Source: Adiantum capillus-veneris (Eukaryota; Streptophyta; Polypodiopsida; Polypodiales; Pteridaceae). Taken from it: DNA of 62,000 nucleotides. The translations under genes were made by a program, and so were the position numbers. The stretch's first letter is position 1. Every line of letters starts with the position of its first letter. Positions 48,831-59,164 of this stretch are shown piece after piece. The notes below the pieces were generated by a model. The model searched no databases. It saw only the letters and a list, made by a program, of their open reading frames with translations, and was not told the DNA's origin. The DNA lies in contig CM043954.1 of assembly GCA_014529385.2 (NCBI GenBank), positions 5,907,306 through 5,969,305 on the forward strand, given 5' to 3'.

Positions 48831-50463
48831 TAGTTTTAGCAGTCACTGAGAGTCAGACCATAGGGAACCATAATGCCTCCACTTCAAGGGGAACCTCCAA
48901 CACTCCAGGCTTAGAGGGGATATTTCTCACTGAGGATTGGGAGTATGACCTGCAGACCGAGACTTTGACCAACTTGTACACGGGCTACACATACCATGTG
49001 GATTGGTTAGAGGTTGTACAATCCACGTCTAGTGCCACAAGTCTAGAGGAGCGGCAACAAATGGTCTGTGATGGCATCCATGGGGTTGTCCAATTGGAGA
49101 GGCAAAACAAGGGAAATAACATTCCTTCGATGGGTCCTATGAGATTCTTGGATACGGAAAAGGCGAAACAACCGACCCTATCACAAATGGAGACTCCCTC
49201 AGTAAGTCCCATGGATCCTTCATATGTTGTTTCGCCTGGAGTCGCGATACAATCTGAGCCCACAAGCAATAGTTTTACCTTTCCAAATTTAGCTCGTCTT
49301 TCCCTCGAAGACACTACGGCTAATATGCCTACCCCAGTAATCAGCATGGCAAAAAGTACACCCTGGACCTCATTCGTTAGTAAAGCACCGCTACCTAGTA
49401 ACACATTGTCTACAGCAATACCTACAGGTGTATATCAATCATAATATACCTGTTGGCCCTCATGCCCATGTAGCCCCTACACCCCCAATTGTTTCGACAA
49501 CTTATGCTCCACGACCACCCTATCCAAGCCCCTATTCTAGTGGAGCCATACCAGCTAGCATTAACATGTCACATCCTACGTCTGCCTAGGGCCACACATA
49601 TGAACTTTGGGCCACCACATGGCGCAACGTCGTACCAATCTTGGAACCCAAGTATCGCCCATATGCCAAACCCAATGCCAACCCCCATTCCACATGCAAT
49701 CCCGAGAGAACAAGATGAAAGCTAAGTTGGGGCAATACTTTGAAGGCGATGTATCTAATGCAACCCTACCAATCATTACTAAAGGATTAACTGTGAAGGG
49801 AATCCTTGATGGTGGTGTAGGAATGAGCATTGTAACAAAAAGCTGTTGGGAATCTATGGGAAGACCTCATCTTAAAGTCACGAACGCAGTGGTAAAAATG
49901 GCCAATGGATCTATATAGCGTTACGCCTATTGGAATGTTGAAAGATCTCAAGATCAAGATCCTTGGACACAAGGCAAGGCATACCTTCATCGTTATGGAC
50001 TTCTCCAAGCATCCTATGTCATTTGAGATGATCTTAGGGCATCCTTTCATGAGGGAAGCAAAAATGGTACATGATTGGTCTAGAAATGACGTCTACTTAC
50101 AGTTCCAAGTCTCCGTCATCCGAGTGATCTTGTAAGCGGCGGTCGAGTGCACCCTTTAGGGAACAAGTTTATAATTGACAAACGATGAGACATCACAATT
50201 CACTCAGCTCCATTGAAGTATTGTTACACATATAAAAAGGACACAAATATTGGAGGAGACTCACCTTATATAGATGTCCTACCTGGAATGGCTGAGTCGG
50301 ACAACGTTGATTGGGTACACCTTGCAGCAATCATAGGCACTTGGGGCAATAGAGGAACAACTTGGGTAACACCCGAGAGTGAAGAAATATTGCAGGTTGC
50401 ACCAATGAATATGTTAAAGTGCAATGCATGTCTTCTGAGGATACGAAGAGTGAAGACCTTAAT
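48831..50463 (+). pseudogene. Tat/Athila-like element, left part (gag end and protease)
   Basis: The open frame to 49441 (EDWEYDLQTETLTNLYTGY and a Pro/Ser/Thr-rich stretch) is a gag-like region I cannot assign to a domain. Protease follows at 49723-50135, with GILDGGVGMSIVT, AVVKMANGS, SFEMILGHPFMREAKMVHDW and NDVYLQFQ, crossing a stop at 49916. The segment to 50458 (LPGMAESDNVDW) matches the minus-strand copy at 16.75 kb. The element is then interrupted by the chromovirus and resumes at 59165. Confidence 0.8.
50459..50463. other. Target-site duplication, left copy
   Basis: TTAAT, matching 59160-59164 at the other end of the chromovirus. Confidence 0.9.
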
Positions 50464-51939
50464 TGAAACCGGCCTGTTCAATCCAAAAAGGGCGGTAGAC
50501 TTTACTTTAAACCTTGATTTAGCTTTCACCCATTATTAGTCGTCTATTTTACCTGTACTTTCAAGACACATCAAAGGGGAGAGGGATACAGGCTGCTAGA
50601 TTGCACCTGTATGAGTAGACGGACACCAGATTGGCCCCTAACTTAGGCGCCCCTTTCGGTATTTCTTTATTGTTCAAAAGAGGGAATAAACGCTGTGGTT
50701 CCTACAAGCTGCCCCGCACAAACTCGGCTGAATTTCCACTGTTCCAGCCCGATTTCGGCAGCATAACTGTACTAGAACCCTTCACGGTCAGTATTCCCAC
50801 GCATTGACTGACTTTCCCGACGCATACGGGCACTTTGCAAAACCTGGCGAGAATCTGCAGCACGCTGAATTCTCTGTTTTCAGCCCTGAAAATGCGCCAG
50901 ATCGCCTGTACAACGGTCCCCTTGCGTCCCCGAACCTCCTGGGGGTATTAGGGTCCGTTTAGGGCCAAAACCCTAAACCTGCAAAAATACACAGCAGGCT
51001 GTAATTCACTGTTTCGGGCTCCGTTTCGCGTGCCGGTCGCATCCCTAGCAAGTCCTCGAGCTCCCGCACCTGTAGGGCTACTTGCCCTTTGAATCGGACG
51101 AGATTTCTGGCGTGAAACCTCTCCGAATTCACCTGTACCTGCGGGGGGATTAGCCGCTAGCTAATCCAGTACCTGTGCAAGAGGCTCTTGCCTCGGCAAT
51201 CGCGCATGAACCCACACAACTGTACATTGGTCAAATGAAGAGCCCACTAGAGGGGCATAACATACTGCCAAAGGGGAGAGAGAGGGCAGTGCGTAGCGTG
51301 CAGGGCATCACTCCTGGCACCGCACTGTGCATAAGAGGGAAAGCAAGCACTCCATAGCTCTTAACCTGTGACAAAATCTGAAAATGAGGCTCTCCCCTCT
51401 TCAAATTCAGCGCCACTTCTTGTTGCATAAGGCAAGTGCACCAGAAGGTGCCACTTGGCACTTTTACAAGCATTTTCCCGTTTCGGGGTTGCCGCCTAAA
51501 AATATCCCAACCGGTTGCCCAGTTGACTTCACGGCAGAGTAAGAAAATGTTCCCTTTGTCATTCCGGAGGTAATGACGCCAACACATTTTCAGGTCCCAA
51601 AATAGCAGTTCCCTAAATTTTAGGAGATGCTGCCATTGTATCTTTCTAGGTCATCCGACCCTCTTTGTACACTGCGGCCACATCCAGAACTGAAATGTAG
51701 CCTCTGTAGCAAAGGATTCCACTTTGGCTAGTCAATGACCCCACTTGGCTAACCATAGTCCTTGTCCAACCTTAGTGCTCTCTTGCCCTCAGGCCTGGAC
51801 TCCCTCTGGACAGTTCCACACTAGCTATGCAATGCAGGGCAGTTAGATTTCCCGAGGGGTGTTTCCAAAAAGTGAAAGTAAATAGATAATAAGAAAGAAA
51901 TCAACAAAAAGGATAGATAGTAGTCACACGCTGGTGACA
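50464..51939 (-). repeat. 3' LTR of chromovirus
   Basis: 1,476 bp. In element sense it begins TGTCACCAGC at 51939 and ends GGTTTCA at 50464. It contains AATAAAGAAATACCGAAAGG (polyadenylation-like), a block shared with the non-autonomous element at 42.6 kb. Confidence 0.97.
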
Positions 51940-51951
51940 TACCCCCCTCTT
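51940..51951 (-). promoter_or_regulatory. Polypurine tract
   Basis: AAGAGGGGGGTA on the minus strand directly before the 3' LTR start TGTCAC. It is identical to the tract of the non-autonomous element. Confidence 0.9.
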
Positions 51952-52512
51952 GAAATCTCAAACGTCCTCGTTTGCATCTATGTCGTCCATGCTTACTGTC
52001 AACACTGATGTATTCAACACCTGTCGACACATATACGACACATACATGCTCATTGTCAACCCTGGTGTATTCAACACCTCGTCGACTCATGTATTGCCTG
52101 CGTGTGAACCCTGTCCCAATGACATAGTGGTAGCTTCGCACTCTGCCATTGTTTTGAGTCACTAACTTTCCAATGACAAAATGGTAGCTACACATTTTGC
52201 CACTGTCTTATAGTACACGTTGGATCCCGTAACACTTTCGAGCATACCCAAACCGACAGTTTAAGAATGCAGTTACACATGTACTCTTTAATAGAAGCAA
52301 TCACTGTATCCTTGACAAACTGACAAGAAATACTCACTTCTATAGCACTAATCAAACTTTTGGACATTCCATAAGAGCAATTGCCAAACTGACAATCTGT
52401 ACAGCTCTAACATTCATGTAACAGGTATTTGATTTGAGCTCACTTTAAATACCATGTACATCATTTGTTTCAAAAGCCATTGTCACACTGACAATCCATG
52501 TAGCTTTGAAAC
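51952..52512 (-). other. Chromovirus 3' untranslated region
   Basis: 560 bp between the pol stop and the polypurine tract. It includes two short direct repeats (TGTATTCAACACCT at 52010 and 52069; CAATGACA..TGGTAGCT at about 52116 and 52172) but no frame. Confidence 0.6.
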
Positions 52513-55500
52513 TCAAGGGGTCAAGGTAGGTTGCAAAGCGAAGGCTTCCAGGTAAAGTGATAACACAGTTGGTGACTCTGCAAGTTCACCTTCTTCCATC
52601 CACTTAGCATCCATTGGTGGATAGTTTCTGAACTTTACCAAGTAACGCCTAGCAACCTTGCCTTTCACTTTCCTTTCTTTGTGTGCCAAAATCTGTTCAG
52701 GGACCAAGATCTCGTCAAGTTCCTCGACTTCCGGCTGATCTTCAGCTGGCATATCTTCTGGCACATCACCCACATAGGGTCTGAGAAGACTCACATGAAA
52801 CGCATTGTGAATCTTCCAACTGTCAGGCAATTTCAGCCTATATGCAACATCACTGATTATGTCGCATACTTGAAAAGGCCCATAGTAACGCATGCTGAGC
52901 TTTGGAAACACTCTTTCCTTGCCCTTCATCTTCTTTAACCTTGCCTTTTCAAAGCGTAAAAGCACCCAATCACCAAGTGAATATACCACTTCACGACGGT
53001 GACGATCAGCTGCTTTCTTTTGCTTTGCCTGAGTCCTTTCTAAGGCCACTTTGACCTTCTTGTACATTTCATCCATGTCCTGAACATACTTATCTGCTTC
53101 AAATATCTTGTCCTTTGTATGCAGTATGGGAGGAACTTTCTTGCCACCTTCAACTATCTCAAAGGGTGCCTTGCCAGTTGATGAATGCACTGTATTATTG
53201 TATGCATACTCCACCAATGGCAAATACTGCTCACACCTTCCTTTATGCTCTGACACATAGCACTTCAGCAGATCTAGGACAGTAGAATTTGCCTCTTCTG
53301 ACTGCCCATCTGTTTGAGGATGAAATGACGAAGAGAATTTGAGCGTGGTGCCCATATTCTCAAACAAGCCTCTCCAGAACAAACTAGTCATGCGTGGATC
53401 ACGGTCGCTAATAATCGACTGTGGCATGCCATGATACTTGAAAATATTGCTCATAAACAAGCGTGCCATCTGATCTGGCTTTATCTTCTTCCTGACAGGA
53501 ATAAAATGAGCCTGTTTGCTGAATCTGCAAATAATGGTCCAAATACCATCATTTCCTGTCTGCGTTCTTGGAAGATCAAAGATAAAATCCATAGCAATAC
53601 TTTCCCATGGTTTATCTGGAATAGGTAGTGGTTGCAATAACCCTGGTGCCTTTTGCCTGTCAAACTTGACCTTTTGGCATATTAGGCATTCTCGCACAAA
53701 GGCATCCACATCCCTTCTCAATGTAGGCCAATAGAAGAATGTCTCAACCGCTTTAACTGTAGCATCGATACCACGATGCCCTGCATACGGTGGGACATGA
53801 CTCTCTTCCATAACTTTGCGTCGCAATGGCTTTGTGACACACAATCTGCCATGCATCATCATGAACCCGTCTTTAAGAAGATAGTGTTCATGACGTTGTC
53901 CATCCATTAGTTGCTCGAAGACCCTTGCAAAATCTTCATCATTTGCATACTGTTCTCTCATATCATCAAGTTCATGATGATAAGGAATTGACACAGCTGA
54001 AATTTGTGGCTTCCTAGACAAGGCATCAGCCACAACGTTCTTCTTGCCTTCCACATGCACAATCTGAAAATGGAACATGGACAAGATATTTGCCCATCGC
54101 ATATGCTTTTCAGATAACTTTGTCTGTGTCAAAAAGTATCGCAAGGTCTGATGGTCCATTTGGACAACGAAATCTGCACCTAGCAGGTAGTGTTTCCAAC
54201 TTAAGAGCGCATGAATCACAGCCAGTAACTCTTTCTCATAGACCTGCATGGTCATCTCTGGCCCTTGCAAAATTCTACTCTCATAGGCTACTACCCTGCC
54301 ATCTTGCATTAGCACAGCACCAATGCTACTACCGCAGGCGTCGCACTGGACCACAAATGACTTCCTAAGATCTGGCAACACAATGACTGGATCTGAAGTC
54401 ATCTTTTCCTTTAAGAGATTAAAAGCTGAAATCTCTTTCTGTGTCCATCTGAAGGTGACTGCCTTCTTTTGAAGAGCATGTAAAGGTGAAGCAATCTCAG
54501 CGAAATTTCGGATAAACCTTCTGTAATAGGAGCATAGTCCCAAAAAGCTTCGGACATCATGCACCGTCTTCAAATTTGGCCATGACTTGATCGCTTCGAC
54601 TTTTGCAGGATCCATTCTGACACCATCCTTTGAGACAATGTGTCCCAGAAAGTGAATCTCTTCCAGAAAAAACTCACTTTTCTTTGCATTGATGAGCAAC
54701 CTATGACTGCGTAGCTCTTTGAACACAATGGCCAAGTGATGCCTATGCTCCTCTTCATTCTTTGAGTAGACTATCATGTCATCAAAGAATGTACCAACAA
54801 ACTGCTGGTGTGGACGGAAAATTCTGTCCATCATCCTATTGAACGTAGCAGGAGCATTTGTGAGACCAAAGGGCATCACTAAAAATTCGTAAAGGCCAAA
54901 CGTTGTTCTAAAAGCAGTCTTGTGCACATCCTCTGATCTAATGCGGATCTGATGATACCCACTCTTTAGATCTATCCTGCTAAACATAGCTGCTCCTTCT
55001 AATTTGTCCATAATATCATCAATTCTAGGTATAGGGAACCTATTCTTGATGGTATTCTTGTTCAGTGCACGGTAGTCGATGCACATACGCCATGAGCCAT
55101 CCTTTTTTTGCACCAACAATACTGGAGAACAAAATGGAGATGAACTGGGCTGAATCAGCCCTTTTTCTAACAGCTCCTGTACTTGGCCCATTATCTCTTT
55201 CTGCTGAGCCGCACTAACCCTGTACGGAGGCTTATTTGGTGGGCTACAGCCTGGCACCAAATCTATCGCATGGTCCTCGGGTCTCTCTGGCGGTAATTGA
55301 GACGGTAATGAATCGGAAAAACAGTCACTATACTGTTGTAAAAACATTGACCTTTCTTTATCTAGCACAGATAAATTTGATTCATCACAATCTGACACTT
55401 CACGTGCAAAAACCAAGTACGCAGAAAGATGCTTTTTCATTACAGAAGTAATAGCAGAAGCTGATACAGTAGGAATAGACTCCCCTTTAAGCTTTACATC

Positions 55501-55917
55501 CAGAATGTGAGTCTTTCCCCTGCTCTGTACAGTGATCTTTTTGTTGTAGGCATCCATGATTCCCTGTACACGAAATAACCAAGGAATACCTAACAACACA
55601 TCACATCCGTCCAGTGGCATGATGTAAAATTCTTCAGCATCTACATAGGACTGGATATGTAGACGCAACTTTCCAATGATGGGTGTCACAGCCTCTGTAT
55701 GGCCAGGACATGCCAAACCTGCCTCTGCTGTATACCCCATCTCTTCAGGTCTGATTCCCAACTTTGAAGCCAATTCTGGGGAAATAAAGTTGGCTTTGGC
55801 ACCTGGATCAAAGAAGATAAGCACTGTTTGATCCCTAACCTTTCCCCATGCTCTGCAAAGCTCACTTGCATCTGAATTTGGCTTGTCGCCCACCATATCT
55901 GGCACTAGACCAGCCAT
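52513..55917 (-). CDS. pol: Chromovirus pol: protease, RT, RNase H, integrase, chromodomain
   Basis: 1,134 codons from the first ATG, with no stop inside. Protease has LIFFDPGAKANFIS (Asp37), with Pro where the family usually has Ser or Thr. RT spans about 235-420, with Asp316 (SRIDLKSGYHQ) and Asp379-Asp380 in FFDD. RNase H spans about 520-640 (Asp526, Glu561/563, Asp588, Asp631 in ADALSRKP). The integrase zinc finger is His707, His714, Cys744, Cys747. Catalytic Asp777, Asp838 and Glu874 have the D35E spacing between the last two. A GPY-like module (MRYYGPFQV) is at about 1009. The C-terminal chromodomain-like region is about 1071-1125 (LVKFRNYPPMDAKW). The likely translated region extends upstream of the ATG, since the frame is open into the gag zinc knuckle and pol is normally made as a gag-pol fusion. 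Confidence 0.95.
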   Translation of the reverse strand: MAGLVPDMVGDKPNSDASELCRAWGKVRDQTVLIFFDPGAKANFISPELASKLGIRPEEMGYTAEAGLACPGHTEAVTPIIGKLRLHIQSYVDAEEFYIMPLDGCDVLLGIPWLFRVQGIMDAYNKKITVQSRGKTHILDVKLKGESIPTVSASAITSVMKKHLSAYLVFAREVSDCDESNLSVLDKERSMFLQQYSDCFSDSLPSQLPPERPEDHAIDLVPGCSPPNKPPYRVSAAQQKEIMGQVQELLEKGLIQPSSSPFCSPVLLVQKKDGSWRMCIDYRALNKNTIKNRFPIPRIDDIMDKLEGAAMFSRIDLKSGYHQIRIRSEDVHKTAFRTTFGLYEFLVMPFGLTNAPATFNRMMDRIFRPHQQFVGTFFDDMIVYSKNEEEHRHHLAIVFKELRSHRLLINAKKSEFFLEEIHFLGHIVSKDGVRMDPAKVEAIKSWPNLKTVHDVRSFLGLCSYYRRFIRNFAEIASPLHALQKKAVTFRWTQKEISAFNLLKEKMTSDPVIVLPDLRKSFVVQCDACGSSIGAVLMQDGRVVAYESRILQGPEMTMQVYEKELLAVIHALLSWKHYLLGADFVVQMDHQTLRYFLTQTKLSEKHMRWANILSMFHFQIVHVEGKKNVVADALSRKPQISAVSIPYHHELDDMREQYANDEDFARVFEQLMDGQRHEHYLLKDGFMMMHGRLCVTKPLRRKVMEESHVPPYAGHRGIDATVKAVETFFYWPTLRRDVDAFVRECLICQKVKFDRQKAPGLLQPLPIPDKPWESIAMDFIFDLPRTQTGNDGIWTIICRFSKQAHFIPVRKKIKPDQMARLFMSNIFKYHGMPQSIISDRDPRMTSLFWRGLFENMGTTLKFSSSFHPQTDGQSEEANSTVLDLLKCYVSEHKGRCEQYLPLVEYAYNNTVHSSTGKAPFEIVEGGKKVPPILHTKDKIFEADKYVQDMDEMYKKVKVALERTQAKQKKAADRHRREVVYSLGDWVLLRFEKARLKKMKGKERVFPKLSMRYYGPFQVCDIISDVAYRLKLPDSWKIHNAFHVSLLRPYVGDVPEDMPAEDQPEVEELDEILVPEQILAHKERKVKGKVARRYLVKFRNYPPMDAKWMEEGELAESPTVLSLYLEAFALQPTLTP

Positions 55918-55982
55918 GGGCTTCTTTCCCTTCCTGTCCTCCTTGTCTTCAGAATCAGCTGGCCTTTTCTTTGTAGGACAGT

Positions 55983-57131
55983 TTAAGCAATGTGGCCAGG
56001 CTGCTCACATATAAAGCATTTGTTCTCTGTCCTCAGGACCTTCTTTTGCTCTTCTGACTTGCGAGGAAAACGTCTTTTCCATTTCTTTGCTGGTCCTTTT
56101 TCTGATTCAGCCGTAGCTTTGTCTTTCCCTGTGTTGGCCGACTCCTGAGTCCCTTTAGGAGCCTCATTGGGAACGTGCTTCTTGGCCGAATTTTTCTTGC
56201 CTGATCCTGCCTTGACGCCAGTGTTAAATTCACAATCTTCTCCCTTGAGCAAACCATTGCCAGTGTTTGCTACCTCGATGAGCTGCGTCAAAGTAGTGAC
56301 TTTTGTCTTCGTACAGTACTTTCTCAATCCTTTAGGTAGGCCACAACAGTATTTTTCAATCTGTTCTGTCAATGGCACAAACCTATAGGAAGTTACTGGA
56401 AGTAGAGCTTTCCAAAACTTCCGATTGTAATCATCCAGATTTCTGCAAGTGGCAGCATTAAGCTGGTGCCATTCTGTCATGACATCTGCTTCGAAATCAT
56501 CAGATAACCATGCTGCTGCAAAAATCTGCTTGAAGTAAATCCATGTGGACGGAGCTTGCCCTTGAAGCAATAAAGTTGTCCACCATTGTCCCGCATTCCC
56601 TGTCAAGAAAGTGGCTGCCTTGCGGACCTTTGAAGCCTCTGTAAAGTTTCCCCCTGCATAGGCCTTGTCAAACTGCTGGAGGAATGAAAGAGCCTTCTTC
56701 CTGTCATCAAACCCTGTAAAGGTCGTGAATGACACTCCTTTGCCACCTTCTTTGTACGGAGTTGGCCTCTCCAGCGGCGTTAAATTGTCATATGGAAGTG
56801 ACTGAAACATGGGAACACTAATAGGGTTCATCTGTGTTCCTTGGCCGCTATTAACTTGACCTGGAAATGCCATATTTGGCTGCTGATTTGTAATTCCAGC
56901 CATACCAAAATTTGCCAGTGGCATCCCAAATTGTCCCTGAGTGCTTTGAAACCCTGGTTGCATACCCATGACACTGTACATGGGGTTAGGCATCATCGTT
57001 TGAGCACCCGCAAACACTGTTCCTGGCGTATAAAACTGATTTCCAGGTGCATGACCAGCCATGCTCTGGAATACCGATCCACCTCCAAAATAGCCAGGGT
57101 GTACTGAAGGTGGTGGGAAGACCTGTTGCAT
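55983..57131 (-). CDS. gag: Chromovirus gag, second part (capsid and nucleocapsid)
   Basis: 382 codons. A Gly/Pro/Met-rich N-terminal part precedes a retrotransposon gag core at about residues 150-270 (GNAGQWWTTLLLQGQ, STWIYFKQIFAAAWL). A Lys-rich segment and then CFICEQPGHIA follow, the first three ligands of a CX2CX4HX4C knuckle. The frame stops at TAA (55985-55983) before the fourth Cys, which is encoded just downstream in the pol frame. The ATG at 57131 is internal to a longer frame interrupted upstream by TAG. Confidence 0.85.
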   Translation of the reverse strand: MQQVFPPPSVHPGYFGGGSVFQSMAGHAPGNQFYTPGTVFAGAQTMMPNPMYSVMGMQPGFQSTQGQFGMPLANFGMAGITNQQPNMAFPGQVNSGQGTQMNPISVPMFQSLPYDNLTPLERPTPYKEGGKGVSFTTFTGFDDRKKALSFLQQFDKAYAGGNFTEASKVRKAATFLTGNAGQWWTTLLLQGQAPSTWIYFKQIFAAAWLSDDFEADVMTEWHQLNAATCRNLDDYNRKFWKALLPVTSYRFVPLTEQIEKYCCGLPKGLRKYCTKTKVTTLTQLIEVANTGNGLLKGEDCEFNTGVKAGSGKKNSAKKHVPNEAPKGTQESANTGKDKATAESEKGPAKKWKRRFPRKSEEQKKVLRTENKCFICEQPGHIA

Positions 57132-57149
57132 AGCCTGTAGGTTGCTTCC

Positions 57150-57620
57150 CTACCCATTAGAACCAGCTATAGGCTGCTGAAAGGTGGCGGGCTGAATTGG
57201 TACAGCTTGAAAAACTGGCATCTCAGCCACCTGTTCTTGCACCTTAGGCATACGTTGTGGAGACTGCATGTTCTCCGTCAAGTGTACAGGTGTTTCCATT
57301 GACTGTGCGGTATGAATCACCTGTGCTCGAGCCTTAACAGGCTTTTGAATATGATCCAGTGACCCAACTTGCTGAGACGGAACAGGAGGTTGCAGAAAGG
57401 CTAAAAACCTCGGATTCTGCATTACTTGTGTGAACATAGCCACAGCAGTAGCCAACTGGGTCCTGAATATATCATCATCAGTCTGTGGTGGTCTTGAGGA
57501 CTCACCCACTTCATGTGTCTGTTGACCCTGTGAAGAGGAAACCTCTTCAGTCACATCATCTGGTCTGTCAGCCATAATTGCAATTCCCTGTGTCTGGTCT
57601 ATGATCCCCTGTGTCTTCAA
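57150..57620 (-). CDS. gag: Chromovirus gag, N-terminal part ending at amber codon
   Basis: 156 codons from ATG 57620, 63 bp inside the 5' LTR. The protein is Gln- and Pro-rich, without a known domain. It ends at TAG 57152-57150 in the context GGG TAG GGA. The same frame is open beyond it into the capsid part, so this is an interruption of one gag frame. CAG to TAG by a single C-to-T change is the simplest origin. Confidence 0.8.
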   Translation of the reverse strand: MKTQGIIDQTQGIAIMADRPDDVTEEVSSSQGQQTHEVGESSRPPQTDDDIFRTQLATAVAMFTQVMQNPRFLAFLQPPVPSQQVGSLDHIQKPVKARAQVIHTAQSMETPVHLTENMQSPQRMPKVQEQVAEMPVFQAVPIQPATFQQPIAGSNG

Positions 57621-57665
57621 GCCGAAAACTGCCCAAGGCTCACTTCTATGGGAAAAAGTGATTTA

Positions 57666-57683
57666 ATCCCGTCGATGGAACCA
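57666..57683 (-). promoter_or_regulatory. Chromovirus primer-binding site
   Basis: TGGTTCCATCGACGGGAT immediately follows the 5' LTR in element sense. It starts with TGG as required for a tRNA CCA end, but it is not the usual initiator-Met site. I cannot name the tRNA with confidence. Confidence 0.75.
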
Positions 57684-59159
57684 TGAAACCGGCCTGTTCA
57701 ATCCAAAAAGGGCGGTAGACTTTACTTTAAACCTTGATTTAGCTTTCACCCATTATTAGTCGTCTATTTTACCTGTACTTTCAAGACACATCAAAGGGGA
57801 GAGGGATACAGGCTGCTAGATTGCACCTGTATGAGTAGACGGACACCAGATTGGCCCCTAACTTAGGCGCCCCTTTCGGTATTTCTTTATTGTTCAAAAG
57901 AGGGAATAAACGCTGTGGTTCCTACAAGCTGCCCCGCACAAACTCGGCTGAATTTCCACTGTTCCAGCCCGATTTCGGCAGCATAACTGTACTAGAACCC
58001 TTCACGGTCAGTATTCCCACGCATTGACTGACTTTCCCGACGCATACGGGCACTTTGCAAAACCTGGCGAGAATCTGCAGCACGCTGAATTCTCTGTTTT
58101 CAGCCCTGAAAATGCGCCAGATCGCCTGTACAACGGTCCCCTTGCGTCCCCGAACCTCCTGGGGGTATTAGGGTCCGTTTAGGGCCAAAACCCTAAACCT
58201 GCAAAAATACACAGCAGGCTGTAATTCACTGTTTCGGGCTCCGTTTCGCGTGCCGGTCGCATCCCTAGCAAGTCCTCGAGCTCCCGCACCTGTAGGGCTA
58301 CTTGCCCTTTGAATCGGACGAGATTTCTGGCGTGAAACCTCTCCGAATTCACCTGTACCTGCGGGGGGATTAGCCGCTAGCTAATCCAGTACCTGTGCAA
58401 GAGGCTCTTGCCTCGGCAATCGCGCATGAACCCACACAACTGTACATTGGTCAAATGAAGAGCCCACTAGAGGGGCATAACATACTGCCAAAGGGGAGAG
58501 AGAGGGCAGTGCGTAGCGTGCAGGGCATCACTCCTGGCACCGCACTGTGCATAAGAGGGAAAGCAAGCACTCCATAGCTCTTAACCTGTGACAAAATCTG
58601 AAAATGAGGCTCTCCCCTCTTCAAATTCAGCGCCACTTCTTGTTGCATAAGGCAAGTGCACCAGAAGGTGCCACTTGGCACTTTTACAAGCATTTTCCCG
58701 TTTCGGGGTTGCCGCCTAAAAATATCCCAACCGGTTGCCCAGTTGACTTCACGGCAGAGTAAGAAAATGTTCCCTTTGTCATTCCGGAGGTAATGACGCC
58801 AACACATTTTCAGGTCCCAAAATAGCAGTTCCCTAAATTTTAGGAGATGCTGCCATTGTATCTTTCTAGGTCATCCGACCCTCTTTGTACACTGCGGCCA
58901 CATCCAGAACTGAAATGTAGCCTCTGTAGCAAAGGATTCCACTTTGGCTAGTCAATGACCCCACTTGGCTAACCATAATCCTTGTCCAACCTTAGTGCTC
59001 TCTTGCCCTCAGGCCTGGACTCCCTCTGGACAGTTCCACACTAGCTATGCAATGCAGGGCAGTTAGATTTCCCGAGGGGTGTTTCCAAAAAGTGAAAGTA
59101 AATAGATAATAAGAAAGAAATCAACAAAAAGGATAGATAGTAGTCACACGCTGGTGACA
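57684..59159 (-). repeat. 5' LTR of chromovirus
   Basis: 1,476 bp, same as the 3' LTR at an offset of 7,220 bp apart from one seen substitution. Confidence 0.97.
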
Positions 59160-59164
59160 TTAAT
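59160..59164. other. Target-site duplication, right copy
   Basis: TTAAT, matching 50459-50463. Confidence 0.9.

Larger units (their letters stand above)
50464..59159 (-). mobile_element. Complete young chromovirus (Ty3/gypsy LTR retrotransposon)
   Basis: 8,696 bp with LTRs of 1,476 bp at both ends, TG..CA termini and a TTAAT target duplication. Sense is the minus strand, so the 5' LTR is at 57684-59159. A primer-binding site and a polypurine tract abut the LTRs correctly. gag and pol lie on the minus strand, and the pol C-terminus carries a chromodomain-like segment, defining a chromovirus. I saw one LTR difference (G at about 51759, A at about 58979), implying very recent insertion. gag has a stop codon and the gag-pol junction is out of frame, so autonomy is doubtful. 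It sits inside a Tat/Athila-like element. Confidence 0.97.

Noticed and set aside
48985-49404. 139-codon minus-strand frame
   Set aside because: Shadow of the plus-strand gag-like frame of the Tat/Athila-like element.
58451-58807. 118-codon frame in the chromovirus LTR, repeated at 51231-51587
   Set aside because: It is present in both LTRs only because they are duplicates. It has no recognisable domain and no reason to be translated.
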